Positions 46,484 through 56,475 of a DNA stretch of 64,000 nucleotides are shown here, in pieces. The stretch comes from [Mycobacterium] vasticus (GTDB taxonomy: Bacteria; Actinomycetota; Actinomycetes; Mycobacteriales; Mycobacteriaceae): the NCBI RefSeq assembly GCF_020181595.1, contig NZ_CP084028.1, positions 1,869,456 to 1,933,455 on the forward strand, read 5' to 3'. Each line of letters begins with the position of its first letter. Positions within the stretch are counted from its first letter, which is position 1. The translations under genes and the position numbers were made by a program. The notes beneath the pieces are model-generated. The model worked only from the letters and a program-made list of their open reading frames with translations. It searched no databases and was not told where the DNA came from.

Positions 46484-47944
46484 GTGCTGGGTCCGCTGTT
46501 CGCGGGTGCACGGGTGCTGGTCACCGGCGCGGGGGTGACCGGTCGGGCGGTGTGCAATGCGCTGGCGCCGCTGGGGGTGGACCTGAGCCTGTGCGACGAC
46601 AACGCCGCCGCCCTGGGTTCGTTCACCGGGGTCACCACCTTGAGTCCGGCTGCGGCCGCGGCGCGGATCACCGACTACGCCCTGGTGGTCACCAGCCCCG
46701 GGTTCGCCCCCGACACACCGGTGCCGGCCGCGGCGGCGGCGGCCGGGGTACCGGTCTGGGGGGATGTCGAACTGGCGTGGCGCCTGGACGCCGCCGGCCA
46801 CTACGGCCCGCCGCGGCGCTGGCTGGTGGTGACCGGCACCAACGGCAAGACCACCACCACCTCGATGCTGTACGCCATGCTGACCGCCGCCGGCCGAACC
46901 GCGCAGTTGTGCGGCAACATCGGCGACCCGGTGCTGGACGTCCTCGGTGAGCCGCATGAATCCGAACTGCTGGCCGTCGAGTTGTCCAGCTTCCAGCTGC
47001 ACTGGGCTCCGTCGCTGCGGCCGGAGGCGGGCGCGGTGCTCAACATCGCCGAAGACCACCTGGACTGGCACGGCAGCATGGCCGCCTACACCGCCGACAA
47101 GGCGCGCGCGCTGAGCGGCCGGGTGGCCGTGGTCGGGCTCGACGACGCGCCCGCGGCGGCACTGCTGGGCTCGGTTCCCGCGCCGGTGCAGGTGGGATTC
47201 CGGCTCGGAGAGCCGGCGCCCGGTGAGCTCGGCGTCATCGACGGCATGCTGGTCGATCGGGCATTCGCGGACCGCCTGGCGCTGGCGCCGGTGTCGTCGA
47301 TCCCGGTGCCGGGGCCGGTCGGGGTGCTCGACGCGCTGGCCGCCGCCGCGCTGGCCCGCGCCGTGGACGTGCCGGCCGAGGCGATCGCCGACGCGCTGGC
47401 GTCGTTCCAGGTCGGGCGGCATCGCGCCGAATTGGTGGTGGTGGCCGACGGCATCAGTTACGTCGATGACTCCAAGGCCACCAACCCGCATGCCGCTGAG
47501 GCGTCGGTGCTGGCCTATCCGCGGGTGGTCTGGGTGGCCGGTGGGCTGCTCAAGGGCGCGTCGGTCGATGCCACCGTGGCCGCGGTCGCCGGTCACCTGG
47601 CCGGGGCGGTGCTGATCGGCCGTGATCGCGGCGAGGTTGCCAAGGCGTTATCACGACACGCACCGGATGTCCCCGTCGTCCACGTTGTGACAGGCGAGGA
47701 TATTGGTATGGGTGATACTGCCGTGTCTCCAGTTACTCGTGTGACACAAGTAGCTGACGGGTCCGACGAGACGCTGAGCTCGCGGGTGATGACGGCCGTG
47801 GTCGCCGCAGCCCGTGACCTGGCCCAGCCCGGGGACACCGTGCTGCTGGCCCCGGCGGGTGCCTCCTTCGACCAGTTCTCCGGGTACGGCGCCCGGGGTG
47901 ACGCGTTCGCGGCCGCCGCGCGTGCGGCGGCAGGATCGGTGTGA
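46484..47944 (+). CDS. murD: UDP-MurNAc-L-Ala:D-Glu ligase
   Basis: 486 residues, as in M. tuberculosis. N-terminal Rossmann-like [10 protein letters not shown] loop G-T-N-G-K-T-T-T near 119, and Y-V-D-D-S-K-A-T-N near 326. GTG 46484 is chosen with GGAGG 5-9 nt upstream, only 1 nt after the mraY stop; the open frame upstream lies inside mraY. The stop overlaps ftsW. Confidence 0.93.
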   Translation: MLGPLFAGARVLVTGAGVTGRAVCNALAPLGVDLSLCDDNAAALGSFTGVTTLSPAAAAARITDYALVVTSPGFAPDTPVPAAAAAAGVPVWGDVELAWRLDAAGHYGPPRRWLVVTGTNGKTTTTSMLYAMLTAAGRTAQLCGNIGDPVLDVLGEPHESELLAVELSSFQLHWAPSLRPEAGAVLNIAEDHLDWHGSMAAYTADKARALSGRVAVVGLDDAPAAALLGSVPAPVQVGFRLGEPAPGELGVIDGMLVDRAFADRLALAPVSSIPVPGPVGVLDALAAAALARAVDVPAEAIADALASFQVGRHRAELVVVADGISYVDDSKATNPHAAEASVLAYPRVVWVAGGLLKGASVDATVAAVAGHLAGAVLIGRDRGEVAKALSRHAPDVPVVHVVTGEDIGMGDTAVSPVTRVTQVADGSDETLSSRVMTAVVAAARDLAQPGDTVLLAPAGASFDQFSGYGARGDAFAAAARAAAGSV

Positions 47945-49455
47945 TCGGCCTGCTGGCCCGGCTGCGGCGGTCTGATCCCGCAGCTGCCGCCTCCGGCGAC
48001 AAGCCCGAGAAGCCCGCCGAGCCGCGCACCCGATTCGGGGCCTGGCTGGGCCGGCCGATGACATCGTTTCACCTGATCATCGCCCTGGCCGCCCTGCTGA
48101 CTACGCTGGGCCTGATCATGGTGCTGTCGGCCTCCGGGGTGGAGTCCTACGGCGTCGACGGCTCGCCGTGGCGGATCTTCGCCAAGCAGGTGCTGTGGAC
48201 CGTGATCGGGCTTTTCGGCTGCTACGTGGCCCTGCGCATGCCGGTACGGTTCATGCGCCGCACCGCCTTTGCTGGCTACGCGTTCACCATCGTGCTGCTG
48301 GTGCTGGTGCTCATCCCCGGCATCGGCACCCTGTCCAACGGCTCCCGGGGCTGGTTCGTCGTCTACGGCTTCTCCATGCAGCCCTCGGAGCTGGCCAAGA
48401 TCGCCTTCGCCATCTGGGGCGCGCACCTGTTGGCCAGCCGGCGCATGGATCGGGCCACCCTGAGCGAGATGCTGGTGCCGCTGGTGCCGGCGGCCGGGGT
48501 CGCACTGGTGCTGATCGTGATCCAGCCCGACCTGGGGCAGACCGTCTCGCTGGGCATCATCCTGCTGGCGTTGCTGTGGTACGCCGGGCTGCCGTTGCGG
48601 GTGTTCGGCACGTCGCTGGCCGCGATCGTCGCCGCCGCCGCGATCATGGCCGTCACCGAGGGTTACCGTTCCGACCGGGTGCGGTCCTGGCTCGACCCCG
48701 ACTCCGATCTGCTGGGCGCCGGCTATCAGGCACGTCAGGCGAAGTTCGCGCTGGCCAACGGGGGCATCTTCGGCGACGGTCTGGGCCAGGGCACGGCCAA
48801 GTGGAACTACCTGCCCAACGCGCACAACGACTTCATCTTCGCGATCATCGGTGAGGAGCTGGGGTTCATCGGCGGGTTCGGGCTGCTGGCGCTGTTCGGG
48901 CTGTTCGCCTACACCGGCATGCGCATCGCCCGTCGCTCCGCCGACCCGTTCCTGCGGCTGCTGACGGCCACCACCACCATGTGGGTGATCGGCCAGTCGT
49001 TCATCAACGTCGGCTATGTGATCGGGCTGCTGCCGGTCACCGGAATCCAGCTGCCGTTGATCTCGGCCGGCGGAACATCCACGGCCACCACGCTGTTCAT
49101 GATCGGCATCATGGCCAATGCGGCGCGCCACGAGCCGGAGGCGGTCGCGGCGCTGCGGGCCGGCCGGGACGACCGGATGAACCGGATTCTGCGGCTGCCG
49201 CTGCCGGAGCCCTACGCGCCGACCCGGGTCGAGGCACTGCGCGACCGGCTGCGGTCCCGGCCGCAGTCGGAGGGAAAGCAGCGCGGCGGTAAGCGGCCGC
49301 CGGCGCGTTCGGCCGGGCAGCGCGGCACCGCCAAGGCGACCAAGCGGGCGGTGCCTCGTGGCGCCGAGCGCGCAGGGCAAAATGGTGGCGGCCGGCGTCG
49401 CGCCGGCTCGCGTCCCACCGGTGGACGCGCTCGCGCACTGGAAGGTCAGCGTTAG
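47941..49455 (+). CDS. ftsW: SEDS peptidoglycan glycosyltransferase FtsW
   Basis: 504 residues (M. tuberculosis 524). Basic Pro-rich N-terminus, then ten helices with SEDS motifs: Q-P-S-E-L-A-K near 146, [14 protein letters not shown] near 298 (catalytic Asp region), and L-I-S-A-G-G-T near 374. The long, very basic C-terminal tail (about 405-504, Arg/Lys/Ala) is typical of mycobacteria, where it contacts FtsZ. Polymerises septal glycan with PbpB. GTG start overlaps the murD stop. Confidence 0.93.
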   Translation: MIGLLARLRRSDPAAAASGDKPEKPAEPRTRFGAWLGRPMTSFHLIIALAALLTTLGLIMVLSASGVESYGVDGSPWRIFAKQVLWTVIGLFGCYVALRMPVRFMRRTAFAGYAFTIVLLVLVLIPGIGTLSNGSRGWFVVYGFSMQPSELAKIAFAIWGAHLLASRRMDRATLSEMLVPLVPAAGVALVLIVIQPDLGQTVSLGIILLALLWYAGLPLRVFGTSLAAIVAAAAIMAVTEGYRSDRVRSWLDPDSDLLGAGYQARQAKFALANGGIFGDGLGQGTAKWNYLPNAHNDFIFAIIGEELGFIGGFGLLALFGLFAYTGMRIARRSADPFLRLLTATTTMWVIGQSFINVGYVIGLLPVTGIQLPLISAGGTSTATTLFMIGIMANAARHEPEAVAALRAGRDDRMNRILRLPLPEPYAPTRVEALRDRLRSRPQSEGKQRGGKRPPARSAGQRGTAKATKRAVPRGAERAGQNGGGRRRAGSRPTGGRARALEGQR

Positions 49456-49459
49456 CGCA

Positions 49460-50602
49460 GTGAACGACTCGGTCAGCACGCCGGCCTGCGGCGCGCCGAT
49501 ATCGGTGGTCCTGGCCGGCGGTGGTACCGCCGGCCATGTCGAGCCTGCGATGGCCGTCGCCGACGCGTTGCGCACCCTGGACCCCCACGTGCGGATCACC
49601 GCCTTGGGCACCGCCCGGGGATTGGAGACCCGACTGGTGCCGGCCCGCGGCTACGACCTGGAATTGATCACCCCGGTGCCGTTGCCCCGCAAGATCAACG
49701 CCGACCTGTTCCGGCTGCCACTGCGGGTGGTGCGTGCCGTGCGGCAGACCCGGGCGCTGCTGCGCGCCGTGCAGGCCGACGTGGTGATCGGATTCGGCGG
49801 CTACGTGGCGCTGCCGGCCTACCTGGCCGCCCGCGGCGTGGGCCGCCGCGTGCCGGTGGTGATCCACGAGGCCAACGCCCGCGCCGGGCTGGCCAACCGG
49901 GTCGGCGTTCGGGGCGCTCAGCGGGTGCTCTCGGCGGTCGGGGACTGCGGGCTGGCCGATCCGGAGGTGGTCGGGGTGCCGGTTCGGGCGGCCATCACCT
50001 CCCTGGACCGCGCGGCGCTGCGAGCGCAGGCCCGCGCTGAGTTCGGCTTCGCCGACGACGCGCGAGTGCTGCTGGTGTTCGGCGGCTCACAAGGTGCCCG
50101 CTCGATCAACCAGGCGGTATCGGGTGCGGCCAAACAGCTTGCCGCCGCAGGCGTTTCGGTGCTGCACGCACACGGGCCCAAGAACACCCTGGAGTTGCCG
50201 GAGCCGGCCGCGGGAGACCCGCCCTACGTTGCGGTGCCGTACCTGGACCGGATGGACTTGGCGTATGCGGCCGCCGACTTGGCGATCTGCCGGTCCGGGG
50301 CGATGACGGTCGCCGAGGTCTCGGCAGTGGGCCTGCCGGCGGTCTATGTGCCGCTGCCGATCGGCAACGGCGAACAACGGCTCAACGCGCTGCCGGTGGT
50401 CGACGCCGGCGGTGGTCTGCTCGTCGACGATGCCGCGCTCACACCGGAATTCGTGGCGGACACGGTGGCCGGGCTGCTCACCGACGAACCCCGGCTGGCG
50501 GCCATGACCGCCGCCGCCGCCCAGGCGGGGCACCCCGAGGCCGCCCTGCGGGTGGCTTCCGTCGCGCTGGAAGTCGCGAGCGCAGCGAGGGGCGGCCAGT
50601 GA
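49460..50602 (+). CDS. murG: UDP-GlcNAc:lipid I N-acetylglucosaminyltransferase (lipid II synthase)
   Basis: 380 residues (M. tuberculosis 410). GT28 fold: G-G-G-T-A-G-H near 19, the H-E-A-N-A-R-A-G near 136, G-G-S-Q-G-A near 212 and the C-terminal R-S-G-A-M-T near 278 plus P-x-x-x-x-x-x-x-Q near 305. Peripheral on the inner membrane. GTG 49460, 4 nt after ftsW, is chosen; the open frame before it runs inside ftsW. Its 3' end is part of a 56-bp tandem duplication. Confidence 0.92.
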   Translation: MNDSVSTPACGAPISVVLAGGGTAGHVEPAMAVADALRTLDPHVRITALGTARGLETRLVPARGYDLELITPVPLPRKINADLFRLPLRVVRAVRQTRALLRAVQADVVIGFGGYVALPAYLAARGVGRRVPVVIHEANARAGLANRVGVRGAQRVLSAVGDCGLADPEVVGVPVRAAITSLDRAALRAQARAEFGFADDARVLLVFGGSQGARSINQAVSGAAKQLAAAGVSVLHAHGPKNTLELPEPAAGDPPYVAVPYLDRMDLAYAAADLAICRSGAMTVAEVSAVGLPAVYVPLPIGNGEQRLNALPVVDAGGGLLVDDAALTPEFVADTVAGLLTDEPRLAAMTAAAAQAGHPEAALRVASVALEVASAARGGQ

Positions 50603-50668
50603 GCGGCATGAGCAGGGTCGCGCTGGAAGTCGCGAGCGCAGCGAGGGGCGGCCAGTGAGCGGCATGAG
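50561..50668 (+). repeat. 56-bp tandem duplication across the murG-murC junction
   Basis: The same 52-bp sequence occurs at 50561-50612 and 50617-50668, separated by CAGG (period 56 bp). It contains the last 13 codons of murG, the GTGA stop/start overlap and the first codons of murC. The copies look identical, implying a recent event. The result is two GTGA junctions instead of one. Confidence 0.93.
50599..50658 (+). CDS. 19-codon relay ORF created by the murG/murC duplication
   Basis: Starts with GTG overlapping the murG stop and ends with TGA overlapping the murC GTG (50655). It encodes the murC N-terminal tetrapeptide start (Met-Ser-Gly-Met), then the murG C-terminal 13 residues (ending A-A-R-G-G-Q). 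It would let terminating ribosomes pass from murG to murC by two successive reinitiations. Probably not a functional peptide; its importance would be translational coupling. Confidence 0.5.
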   Translation: MSGMSRVALEVASAARGGQ

Positions 50669-52139
50669 TGCCCAGCAGCTGCCGCCGGAACTGAGCCGGG
50701 TGCACATGGTCGGCATCGGGGGAGCAGGCATGTCCGGCATCGCCCGCATCCTGCTGGACCGCGGTGGCCTGGTGTCGGGCTCAGATGCCAAGGAGTCCCG
50801 TGGGATTCACGCGCTGCGGGCCCGCGGCGCCCAGGTCCGTATCGGCCACGACGCCTCGGCGCTGGACCTGTTGCCCGGTGGGGTCACCACCGTGGTCACC
50901 ACGCATGCGGCGATCCCCAAGACCAACCCCGAACTGGTCGAGGCGCGCCGTCGCGGCATCCCGGTGGTGCTGCGACCGGCGGTGCTGGCCAAGCTGATGG
51001 CCGGGCGCACCACCTTGATGGTCACCGGCACCCACGGCAAGACCACCACCACCTCAATGCTGGTGGTGGCACTGCAGCACTGCGGACTGGACCCTTCCTT
51101 CGCGGTCGGTGGCGAATTGGGCTCTGCCGGTTCGGAAGCCGGAACCAACGCCCACCACGGCAGCGGCCCGCTGTTTGTCGCCGAGGCCGACGAGAGCGAC
51201 GGCTCACTGTTGGAGTACACGCCGAATGTGGCGGTGGTGACCAACATCGAAGCCGACCACCTGGATTTCTTCGGCAGCGCCGAGGCCTACACCCAGGTGT
51301 TCGACGCGTTCGTGGAACGCATCGCGCCGGGTGGGGCCGTGGTGGTGTGTGTCGACGACATCGGTTCTGCGGAGCTGGCCGATCGTACTGCGGCACAAGG
51401 AATCCGGGTGTTGCGCTACGGTACCGCCGGACCTGGGCGAGGCGAGCTTGCCGCAACATTGGTGAGCTGGGAGCAGCAGGGCACCGGTGCGGTCGCCGAG
51501 ATCGCCCTGGCCGGCGCGGATCAGCCGCGGACCATGCGACTTTCGGTTCCCGGCCGGCACATGGCGCTCAACGCGCTGGGGGCGCTGCTGGCGGCGATCG
51601 AGGTCGGTGCGCCACTGGATGCGGTGCTCGACGGGCTGGCCGGGTTCGACGGGGTGCGCCGACGTTTCGAGTTGGTGGGTTCGGGTGGGTCGGTGCGGGT
51701 CTTCGACGACTACGCGCACCATCCCACGGAGATCGCCGCGACGCTGCACGCGGTGCGGGCTCTGCTCGACGAGGGTGGCACCGGCCGCAGCCTGGTGGTG
51801 TTCCAACCGCATCTGTATTCGCGGACAAAGACTTTCGCCGCTGACTTCGGCCGGGCCCTCGACGGTGCTGACGAGGTGTTCGTGCTCGACGTCTACGGAG
51901 CTCGCGAGCAGCCGTTGCCGGGAGTCAGCGGGGCCAGTGTCGTCGAGCACGTCACCGTGCCGGTGCACTATATGCCGGATTTCGCCGCGGTGCCCGACGC
52001 GGTGGCAGCGGCGGCCGGTCCCGGTGACGTGATCGTCACGATGGGTGCCGGCGACGTCACGGTGTTGGGCCCGGAGATCGTGACCGCGCTGCGGGTGCGG
52101 GCCAACCGGACGCCGCCCGGCCGCCCGAGCGTGTTGTGA
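50655..52139 (+). CDS. murC: UDP-MurNAc:L-alanine ligase
   Basis: 494 residues, as in M. tuberculosis. N-terminal [13 protein letters not shown] loop G-T-H-G-K-T-T-T near 123, substrate-binding E-A-D-E-S-D-G near 177, and D-D-Y-A-H-H-P near 350. First amino-acid-adding step of the pathway. GTG 50655 or ATG 50664. The stop overlaps ftsQ (GTGA). Confidence 0.93.
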   Translation: MSGMSAQQLPPELSRVHMVGIGGAGMSGIARILLDRGGLVSGSDAKESRGIHALRARGAQVRIGHDASALDLLPGGVTTVVTTHAAIPKTNPELVEARRRGIPVVLRPAVLAKLMAGRTTLMVTGTHGKTTTTSMLVVALQHCGLDPSFAVGGELGSAGSEAGTNAHHGSGPLFVAEADESDGSLLEYTPNVAVVTNIEADHLDFFGSAEAYTQVFDAFVERIAPGGAVVVCVDDIGSAELADRTAAQGIRVLRYGTAGPGRGELAATLVSWEQQGTGAVAEIALAGADQPRTMRLSVPGRHMALNALGALLAAIEVGAPLDAVLDGLAGFDGVRRRFELVGSGGSVRVFDDYAHHPTEIAATLHAVRALLDEGGTGRSLVVFQPHLYSRTKTFAADFGRALDGADEVFVLDVYGAREQPLPGVSGASVVEHVTVPVHYMPDFAAVPDAVAAAAGPGDVIVTMGAGDVTVLGPEIVTALRVRANRTPPGRPSVL

Positions 52140-53101
52140 GCACGCCGCCCGACGACCCAGACGCCGTACCAGAGGAGCCGGCGCCCCAGGGGTCTGCCGA
52201 GGAACAGCCGGCCGACGCCGAGGGTGAGCAGGACGCCGAGGGCGAACCGACCGCGGGGGATGAAGCGGCGGGGGAGCAGGCCGACGAAGAGGGCCCGCGG
52301 CGGCGGGCTCGCCGGGAGCGGGCCGAGCGGCGGGCCGCGCAAGCCCGCGCGGAGGCCATTGAGCAGGCCCGGCGGGAAGCCAAGCGGCGCATCCGCGCGA
52401 ATGCGGGCGAACCGGCGAAACGTCTTCCGCGGGGCACCATTCGGGGCCTGAAGATGGTGCTGGCCATGATTCTGGCGGTGCTGGCCGTCGTCGGGCTGGG
52501 GCTGATCCTGTACTTCACCCCGGCGATGTCGGTGCGCGACATCGAGGTCACCGGACTGGCGGCACTGTCCCGCGACGAGGTGGTGGCCGTCGCCGACGTG
52601 CAATTGGGGACTCCGCTGCTGCAGATCGACACCGGTGCGGTCGCCGAGCGGGTCGCGACGATCCGGCGGGTCGCCAGCACCCGGGTGCAGCGGCAGTACC
52701 CGTCGGCGTTGGGAATCGCGGTGATCGAGCGCGTCGCCGTTGTGTTCAAGGACTATCCGGACGGGCCGCACCTGTTCGACCGCGACGGGGTGGATTTCGC
52801 GACGGCGCCGCCACCGCCGGGGCTGCCGGTGTTCGACGTCGACAACCCCGGCCCGAGCGACCCGGCCAGCCGTGCGGCGCTGCAGGTGATGACGGCGCTG
52901 GCGCCGGAGGTCGCCGGGCAGATCGGTCGGGTGGCGGCCCCGTCGGTCGCATCGATCACGCTGACGTTGGCCGACGGCCGGGTGGTGGTCTGGGGCAACA
53001 CCGACCGCACCCCCGAGAAGGCGCAGAAGCTGGCGGCGCTGCTCACCCAGCCCGGCCACACCTATGACGTGTCGAGTCCGGATCTGCCGACCGTCCGCTA
53101 G
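52136..53101 (+). CDS. ftsQ: Divisome protein FtsQ
   Basis: 321 residues (M. tuberculosis 314). Very acidic, then basic cytoplasmic N-terminus (about 1-100), a transmembrane helix (about 104-125), then the POTRA domain ([11 protein letters not shown] near 130) and a beta domain. Organises FtsL and partners outside the membrane. GTG start overlaps the murC stop. It is the last gene before the 289-bp ftsQ-ftsZ intergenic region. Confidence 0.91.
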   Translation: MSTPPDDPDAVPEEPAPQGSAEEQPADAEGEQDAEGEPTAGDEAAGEQADEEGPRRRARRERAERRAAQARAEAIEQARREAKRRIRANAGEPAKRLPRGTIRGLKMVLAMILAVLAVVGLGLILYFTPAMSVRDIEVTGLAALSRDEVVAVADVQLGTPLLQIDTGAVAERVATIRRVASTRVQRQYPSALGIAVIERVAVVFKDYPDGPHLFDRDGVDFATAPPPPGLPVFDVDNPGPSDPASRAALQVMTALAPEVAGQIGRVAAPSVASITLTLADGRVVVWGNTDRTPEKAQKLAALLTQPGHTYDVSSPDLPTVR

Positions 53102-53123
53102 CGTCCGCGCCCGCCCCAACCCC

Positions 53124-53183
53124 GCGTCCAGCGTGAAGCTGCCTTCACGCTCGGCGTCCAGCGTGAAGCTGCCTTCACGCTCG
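53124..53183. repeat. Two tandem 30-bp units, each with a hairpin, between ftsQ and ftsZ
   Basis: Units at 53124-53153 and 53154-53183 are identical. Each contains AGCGTGAA-6 nt-TTCACGCT, a perfect 8-bp stem (53130-53151 and 53160-53181). They lie 20-80 nt after the ftsQ stop. They could terminate or attenuate the upstream operon, or hold a protein site. No T-tract follows. Confidence 0.85.
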
Positions 53184-53282
53184 GCTGAGCCGGGGGCGGC
53201 AGGAAAATTCGCGGGCATGTCTCGGCGCGTCGGCGCCGGCCACGGTGACGGCGGCCCTACTGTGGCGGTTGCGCGGAACAAC

Positions 53283-53306
53283 TTGACATAACTCTAAGCC
53301 TATGGT
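53283..53306 (+). promoter_or_regulatory. Candidate ftsZ promoter region
   Basis: A consensus -35 TTGACA at 53283-53288 is followed by several TANNNT-like boxes, the best being TATGGT at 53301-53306. The 12-bp spacing is short, so the two may belong to different promoters. ftsZ of mycobacteria is known to have its own promoters in this gap. The leader to the ATG would be about 75 nt, ending in AAGGGAGGAAG. Confidence 0.4.
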
Positions 53307-53390
53307 TGAGGTTGAGGGTTTGCCAGGGGCTTGCGTGGCAGGACTTAACCCCAGAGAGGAATCCAATCCCACAAGGGAGGAAGACGAACG

Positions 53391-54551
53391 ATGACCCCAC
53401 CGCACAACTATCTGGCCGTCATCAAAGTCGTGGGCATCGGTGGTGGCGGCGTCAATGCCGTCAACCGGATGATCGAGCAGGGCCTCAAGGGCGTTGAGTT
53501 CATCGCGATCAACACCGATGCGCAGGCTCTGCTGATGAGCGATGCCGACGTCAAGCTCGACGTCGGCCGCGACTCCACGCGCGGCCTCGGTGCCGGCGCC
53601 GACCCCGAAGTCGGACGGCGCGCCGCCGAAGACGCCAAGGACGAGATCGAGGAGCTGCTGCGCGGCGCCGACATGGTGTTCGTCACCGCCGGCGAGGGCG
53701 GCGGCACCGGCACCGGTGGTGCCCCGGTGGTCGCGACCATCGCGCGCAAGCTCGGTGCGTTGACCGTCGGCGTGGTCACTCGGCCGTTCTCCTTCGAGGG
53801 CAAGCGGCGCAGCAACCAGGCCGAGAACGGCATCAACTCGTTGCGGGAGAGCTGCGACACCCTGATCGTGATCCCCAACGACCGGCTGCTGCAGATGGGC
53901 GACGCCGAGGTCTCGCTGATGGACGCGTTCCGCAGCGCCGACGAGGTGCTGCTCAACGGTGTCCAGGGCATCACCGACCTGATCACCACCCCGGGCCTGA
54001 TCAACGTCGACTTCGCCGACGTCAAGGGCATCATGAGCGGTGCGGGCACCGCCCTGATGGGCATCGGGTCGGCGCGCGGCGACGGCCGGGCCCTCAAGGC
54101 CGCCGAGGTCGCGATCAACTCGCCGCTGCTGGAGGCCTCGATGGAGGGCGCCCAGGGCGTGCTGATGTCGGTTGCCGGCGGCAGTGACCTGGGCCTGTTC
54201 GAGATCAACGAGGCCGCCTCGCTGGTCCAGGAGGCGGCGCACCCCGAGGCCAACATCATCTTCGGCACCGTGATCGACGACTCGCTCGGCGACGAGGTGC
54301 GGGTGACGGTGATCGCGGCGGGCTTCGACTCGGTCGGTTCGGGCCGCAAACCGGTGACCGGCGCGCCCGGCCAGGCCCGGCACGCGATGGCCCCGGGCCA
54401 GGCCGGCAAGGTCACCTCCTCGCTGTTCGACCCGGTCGAAGCCGTCAGCATGCCCGCGCCCACCAACGGTGCCACGGTCAGCGTCGGCGGAGGCCGTGAC
54501 GACGGTGATGATGACGACGACGTCGACGTCCCGCCGTTCATGCGCCACTAG
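53391..54551 (+). CDS. ftsZ: Cell division GTPase FtsZ
   Basis: 386 residues (M. tuberculosis 379). Tubulin-like GTPase forming the Z-ring. GTP-binding G-G-G-T-G-T-G-G near 103, N-terminal G-G-G-G-V-N-A-V near 16, T7 loop N-V-D-F-A-D-V-K near 204 supplying the catalytic Asp, and the acidic C-terminal peptide [11 protein letters not shown] that binds SepF and FtsW. A strong GGGAGGAAG ribosome-binding site precedes the ATG. The stop is directly followed by the pgeF ATG. Confidence 0.96.
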   Translation: MTPPHNYLAVIKVVGIGGGGVNAVNRMIEQGLKGVEFIAINTDAQALLMSDADVKLDVGRDSTRGLGAGADPEVGRRAAEDAKDEIEELLRGADMVFVTAGEGGGTGTGGAPVVATIARKLGALTVGVVTRPFSFEGKRRSNQAENGINSLRESCDTLIVIPNDRLLQMGDAEVSLMDAFRSADEVLLNGVQGITDLITTPGLINVDFADVKGIMSGAGTALMGIGSARGDGRALKAAEVAINSPLLEASMEGAQGVLMSVAGGSDLGLFEINEAASLVQEAAHPEANIIFGTVIDDSLGDEVRVTVIAAGFDSVGSGRKPVTGAPGQARHAMAPGQAGKVTSSLFDPVEAVSMPAPTNGATVSVGGGRDDGDDDDDVDVPPFMRH

Positions 54552-55268
54552 ATGGCCTTTCGTGTCCGGCGGGTGACGACCACCCGCACCGGTGGGGTGT
54601 CGAAGGCTCCGTTCGACAGTTTCAACCTCGGTGATCACGTCGGCGACGACCCAACAGCGGTGGCGGCCAACAGATCCCGGCTGGCCAAGGCCACCGGTCT
54701 GGGTCCCGACCGCCTGGTCTGGATGAACCAGGTGCACAGCGACCGCGTCGCGGTGGTAGACGGTCCGCAGGCCGGCGTCGTCGGCGGCGAGCAGGGCGTC
54801 GACGCACTGGTCACCACGGTGCCTCGGCTGGCGATGGTGGTGGTGACCGCCGACTGCGTTCCGGTGCTGATGGCCGATTCGCGTGCCGGGGTGATCGCGG
54901 CGGTACACGCCGGCCGGGTCGGCGCCCAGAACGGCGTGGTGGTTCGAACGCTGGAGGCCATGCTCACCGCGGGTGCGCACGCCGACGACATCTCGGTTCT
55001 GCTGGGCCCGGCGGTCAGCGGGCTGCACTACGAGGTGCCGGCGGCGATGGCCGAGGAGGTCGAGGCGGCGCTGCCGGGCAGTCGCACCCGGACCTCGGAC
55101 GGCACGCCGGGTCTGGATCTGCGTGCCGGAATCGCCCGGCAGCTAACGGAGTTGGGGGTGCAGGCCATCGACGTCGACCCGCGCTGCACGGCCGCCGACC
55201 CGAAGCTGTTCAGTCATCGACGGGACGGGCGCACCGGACGGCTCGCCTCGCTGGTGTGGCTGGAATGA
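54552..55268 (+). CDS. pgeF: YfiH/PgeF (laccase-domain) peptidoglycan-editing factor family
   Basis: 238 residues. Conserved metal/active-site residues of the family: N-Q-V-H-S-D near 58 (His), T-A-D-C-V-P near 100 (Cys), and A-V-H-A-G near 118 (His); the C-terminal F-S-H-R-R-D is also typical. The common H-A-G-W-R-G motif reads H-A-G-R-V-G here. YfiH proteins act on purine nucleosides in vitro, and PgeF prevents mis-incorporation of L-Ser in peptidoglycan precursors. It starts with no gap after the ftsZ stop. Orthologue of Rv2149c. Confidence 0.85.
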   Translation: MAFRVRRVTTTRTGGVSKAPFDSFNLGDHVGDDPTAVAANRSRLAKATGLGPDRLVWMNQVHSDRVAVVDGPQAGVVGGEQGVDALVTTVPRLAMVVVTADCVPVLMADSRAGVIAAVHAGRVGAQNGVVVRTLEAMLTAGAHADDISVLLGPAVSGLHYEVPAAMAEEVEAALPGSRTRTSDGTPGLDLRAGIARQLTELGVQAIDVDPRCTAADPKLFSHRRDGRTGRLASLVWLE

Positions 55269-55371
55269 GTCGACGGTCGTTTACGCCGACGCGACCGATG
55301 AAAACGACTGCGTCTGTCCGCGTGTCGGTGCCGAGTCAACGAGCCCGCGGCCGTTACCGTCACCATTACTA

Positions 55372-55389
55372 GTCACTTCAGTCACACCT
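55372..55389 (+). promoter_or_regulatory. Tandem GTCAC 9-mers upstream of sepF
   Basis: GTCACTTCA followed directly by GTCACACCT, with a further GTCAC at 55359-55363. Two 9-bp direct repeats beginning GTCAC resemble MtrA boxes described upstream of mycobacterial dnaA and fbpB (from memory). They lie 35-52 nt before the sepF ATG. The rest of 55269-55423 holds no gene. Confidence 0.3.
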
Positions 55390-55423
55390 TTATCACGGTC
55401 ATCAGCCTAGAAGGGTCCATAGG

Positions 55424-56083
55424 ATGAGCACACTCCACAAGGTCAAGGCCTACTTCGGGATGGCTCCAATGGAGGACTACGACGACGACTACTACGACGA
55501 CGGCGACGACTCGCGTGACTACGCGCCCCGGGGCGAGCGGTTCTCCGAGGACGTGTTCGACCGAGCGGCCGGCCGCGGGGAGGGTCGCTACGACGACCGC
55601 TTCGAGGACCGCGACTACGACGACGCTCCGGGCGGCTACCGGGGCGGCTACGAGGACGAGGGCCGTTACCGCGGCCGCGAATTCGAGCGTCCCCGCGAGT
55701 TCGAGCGCTCCCGCTTCTCTTCCCTGCGTGGCGGCGGGTCGACCCGCGGCGCCCTGGCGATGGACCCGCGCCGCATGGCGCAGATGTTCGACGAGAGCAG
55801 CCCGCTGTCGAAGATCACCACGCTGCGGCCCAAGGACTACAGCGAGGCCCGCACCATCGGTGAGCGGTTCCGCGGCGGCACCCCGGTGATCATGGATCTG
55901 GTGTCGATGGACAACGCCGACGCCAAGCGGCTCGTCGACTTCGCCGCCGGCCTGGCGTTCGCTCTGCGCGGGTCGTTCGACAAGGTCGCGACCAAGGTCT
56001 TCCTGCTCTCGCCGGCCGACGTCGACGTCTCACCCGAGGAGCGCCGCCGCATCGCCGAGACCGGCTTCTACGCGTATCGGTAG
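55424..56083 (+). CDS. sepF: SepF, FtsZ membrane anchor
   Basis: 219 residues. An N-terminal amphipathic helix ([11 protein letters not shown]) is followed by a long Asp/Tyr/Arg/Gly-rich disordered linker (about 15-105). The SepF (DUF552) core is at the C-terminus (about 125-219, including P-V-I-M-D-L and the A-G-L-A-F-A-L-R-G helix). Binds the FtsZ tail and is the main Z-ring tether in actinobacteria, which lack FtsA. It follows pgeF directly; the yggS-like gene usually found between them is missing. Confidence 0.92.
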   Translation: MSTLHKVKAYFGMAPMEDYDDDYYDDGDDSRDYAPRGERFSEDVFDRAAGRGEGRYDDRFEDRDYDDAPGGYRGGYEDEGRYRGREFERPREFERSRFSSLRGGGSTRGALAMDPRRMAQMFDESSPLSKITTLRPKDYSEARTIGERFRGGTPVIMDLVSMDNADAKRLVDFAAGLAFALRGSFDKVATKVFLLSPADVDVSPEERRRIAETGFYAYR

Positions 56084-56152
56084 GCTGGTCCACAGCCGTA
56101 CCGGTCAGCGATGCTGATGCGGACACACCCTCGTCAGTAAGGTCGAATTCCG

Positions 56153-56443
56153 TTGGCGCTGTTCTTCACCATTCTCGGTGTCGCCCTGTTTCTCTTCTGG
56201 CTGCTGCTGATCGCCCGGATCGTCATCGAGTTCATCCGCTCGTTCAGCCGGGACTGGCATCCGACGGGCATCACCGTGGTGATCCTGGAGCTGATCATGA
56301 GCATCACCGATCCGCCGGTGTTGCTGCTGCGCCGCCTCATACCTCAGCTCACGATCGGTGCGGTGCGCATCGATCTGTCGATCATGGTGCTGTTGCTGAT
56401 CGCGTTCGTCGGTATGGAGATGGCGCTGCAGCACGCCGCTTGA
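56153..56443 (+). CDS. YggT-family membrane protein
   Basis: 96 residues, two hydrophobic helix pairs (about 3-26 and 68-92) flanking the conserved F-S-R-D-W-H-P-T-G and I-P-Q-L-T segments. Orthologue of Rv2146c. In the dcw cluster of many bacteria; exact role unknown. The start is TTG 56153 with no clear ribosome-binding site. TAAGGT at 56138-56143 is 9 nt upstream, so a leaderless or near-leaderless mRNA is possible. The stop-codon region is tandemly repeated. Confidence 0.87.
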   Translation: MALFFTILGVALFLFWLLLIARIVIEFIRSFSRDWHPTGITVVILELIMSITDPPVLLLRRLIPQLTIGAVRIDLSIMVLLLIAFVGMEMALQHAA

Positions 56444-56467
56444 AAGACGCCGCTTGAAAGACGCCGC
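56433..56467 (+). repeat. 14-bp tandem repeat over the yggT stop codon
   Basis: ACGCCGCTTGAAAG at 56433-56446 and 56447-56460, then a partial third copy at 56461-56467. Each full copy contains the yggT stop TGA. A small slippage-type duplication at a gene end. Confidence 0.85.
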
Positions 56468-56475
56468 CTGCCGGG

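Noticed and set aside
54905-54925. Loss of function in PgeF because H-A-G-W-R-G reads H-A-G-R-V-G
   Set aside because: The catalytic His and the other ligands are kept, and mycobacterial homologues vary at these positions.
55275-55303. Weak inverted repeat CGGTCG/CGACCG after pgeF as a terminator
   Set aside because: Only a 6-bp stem with a long loop and no T-tract.
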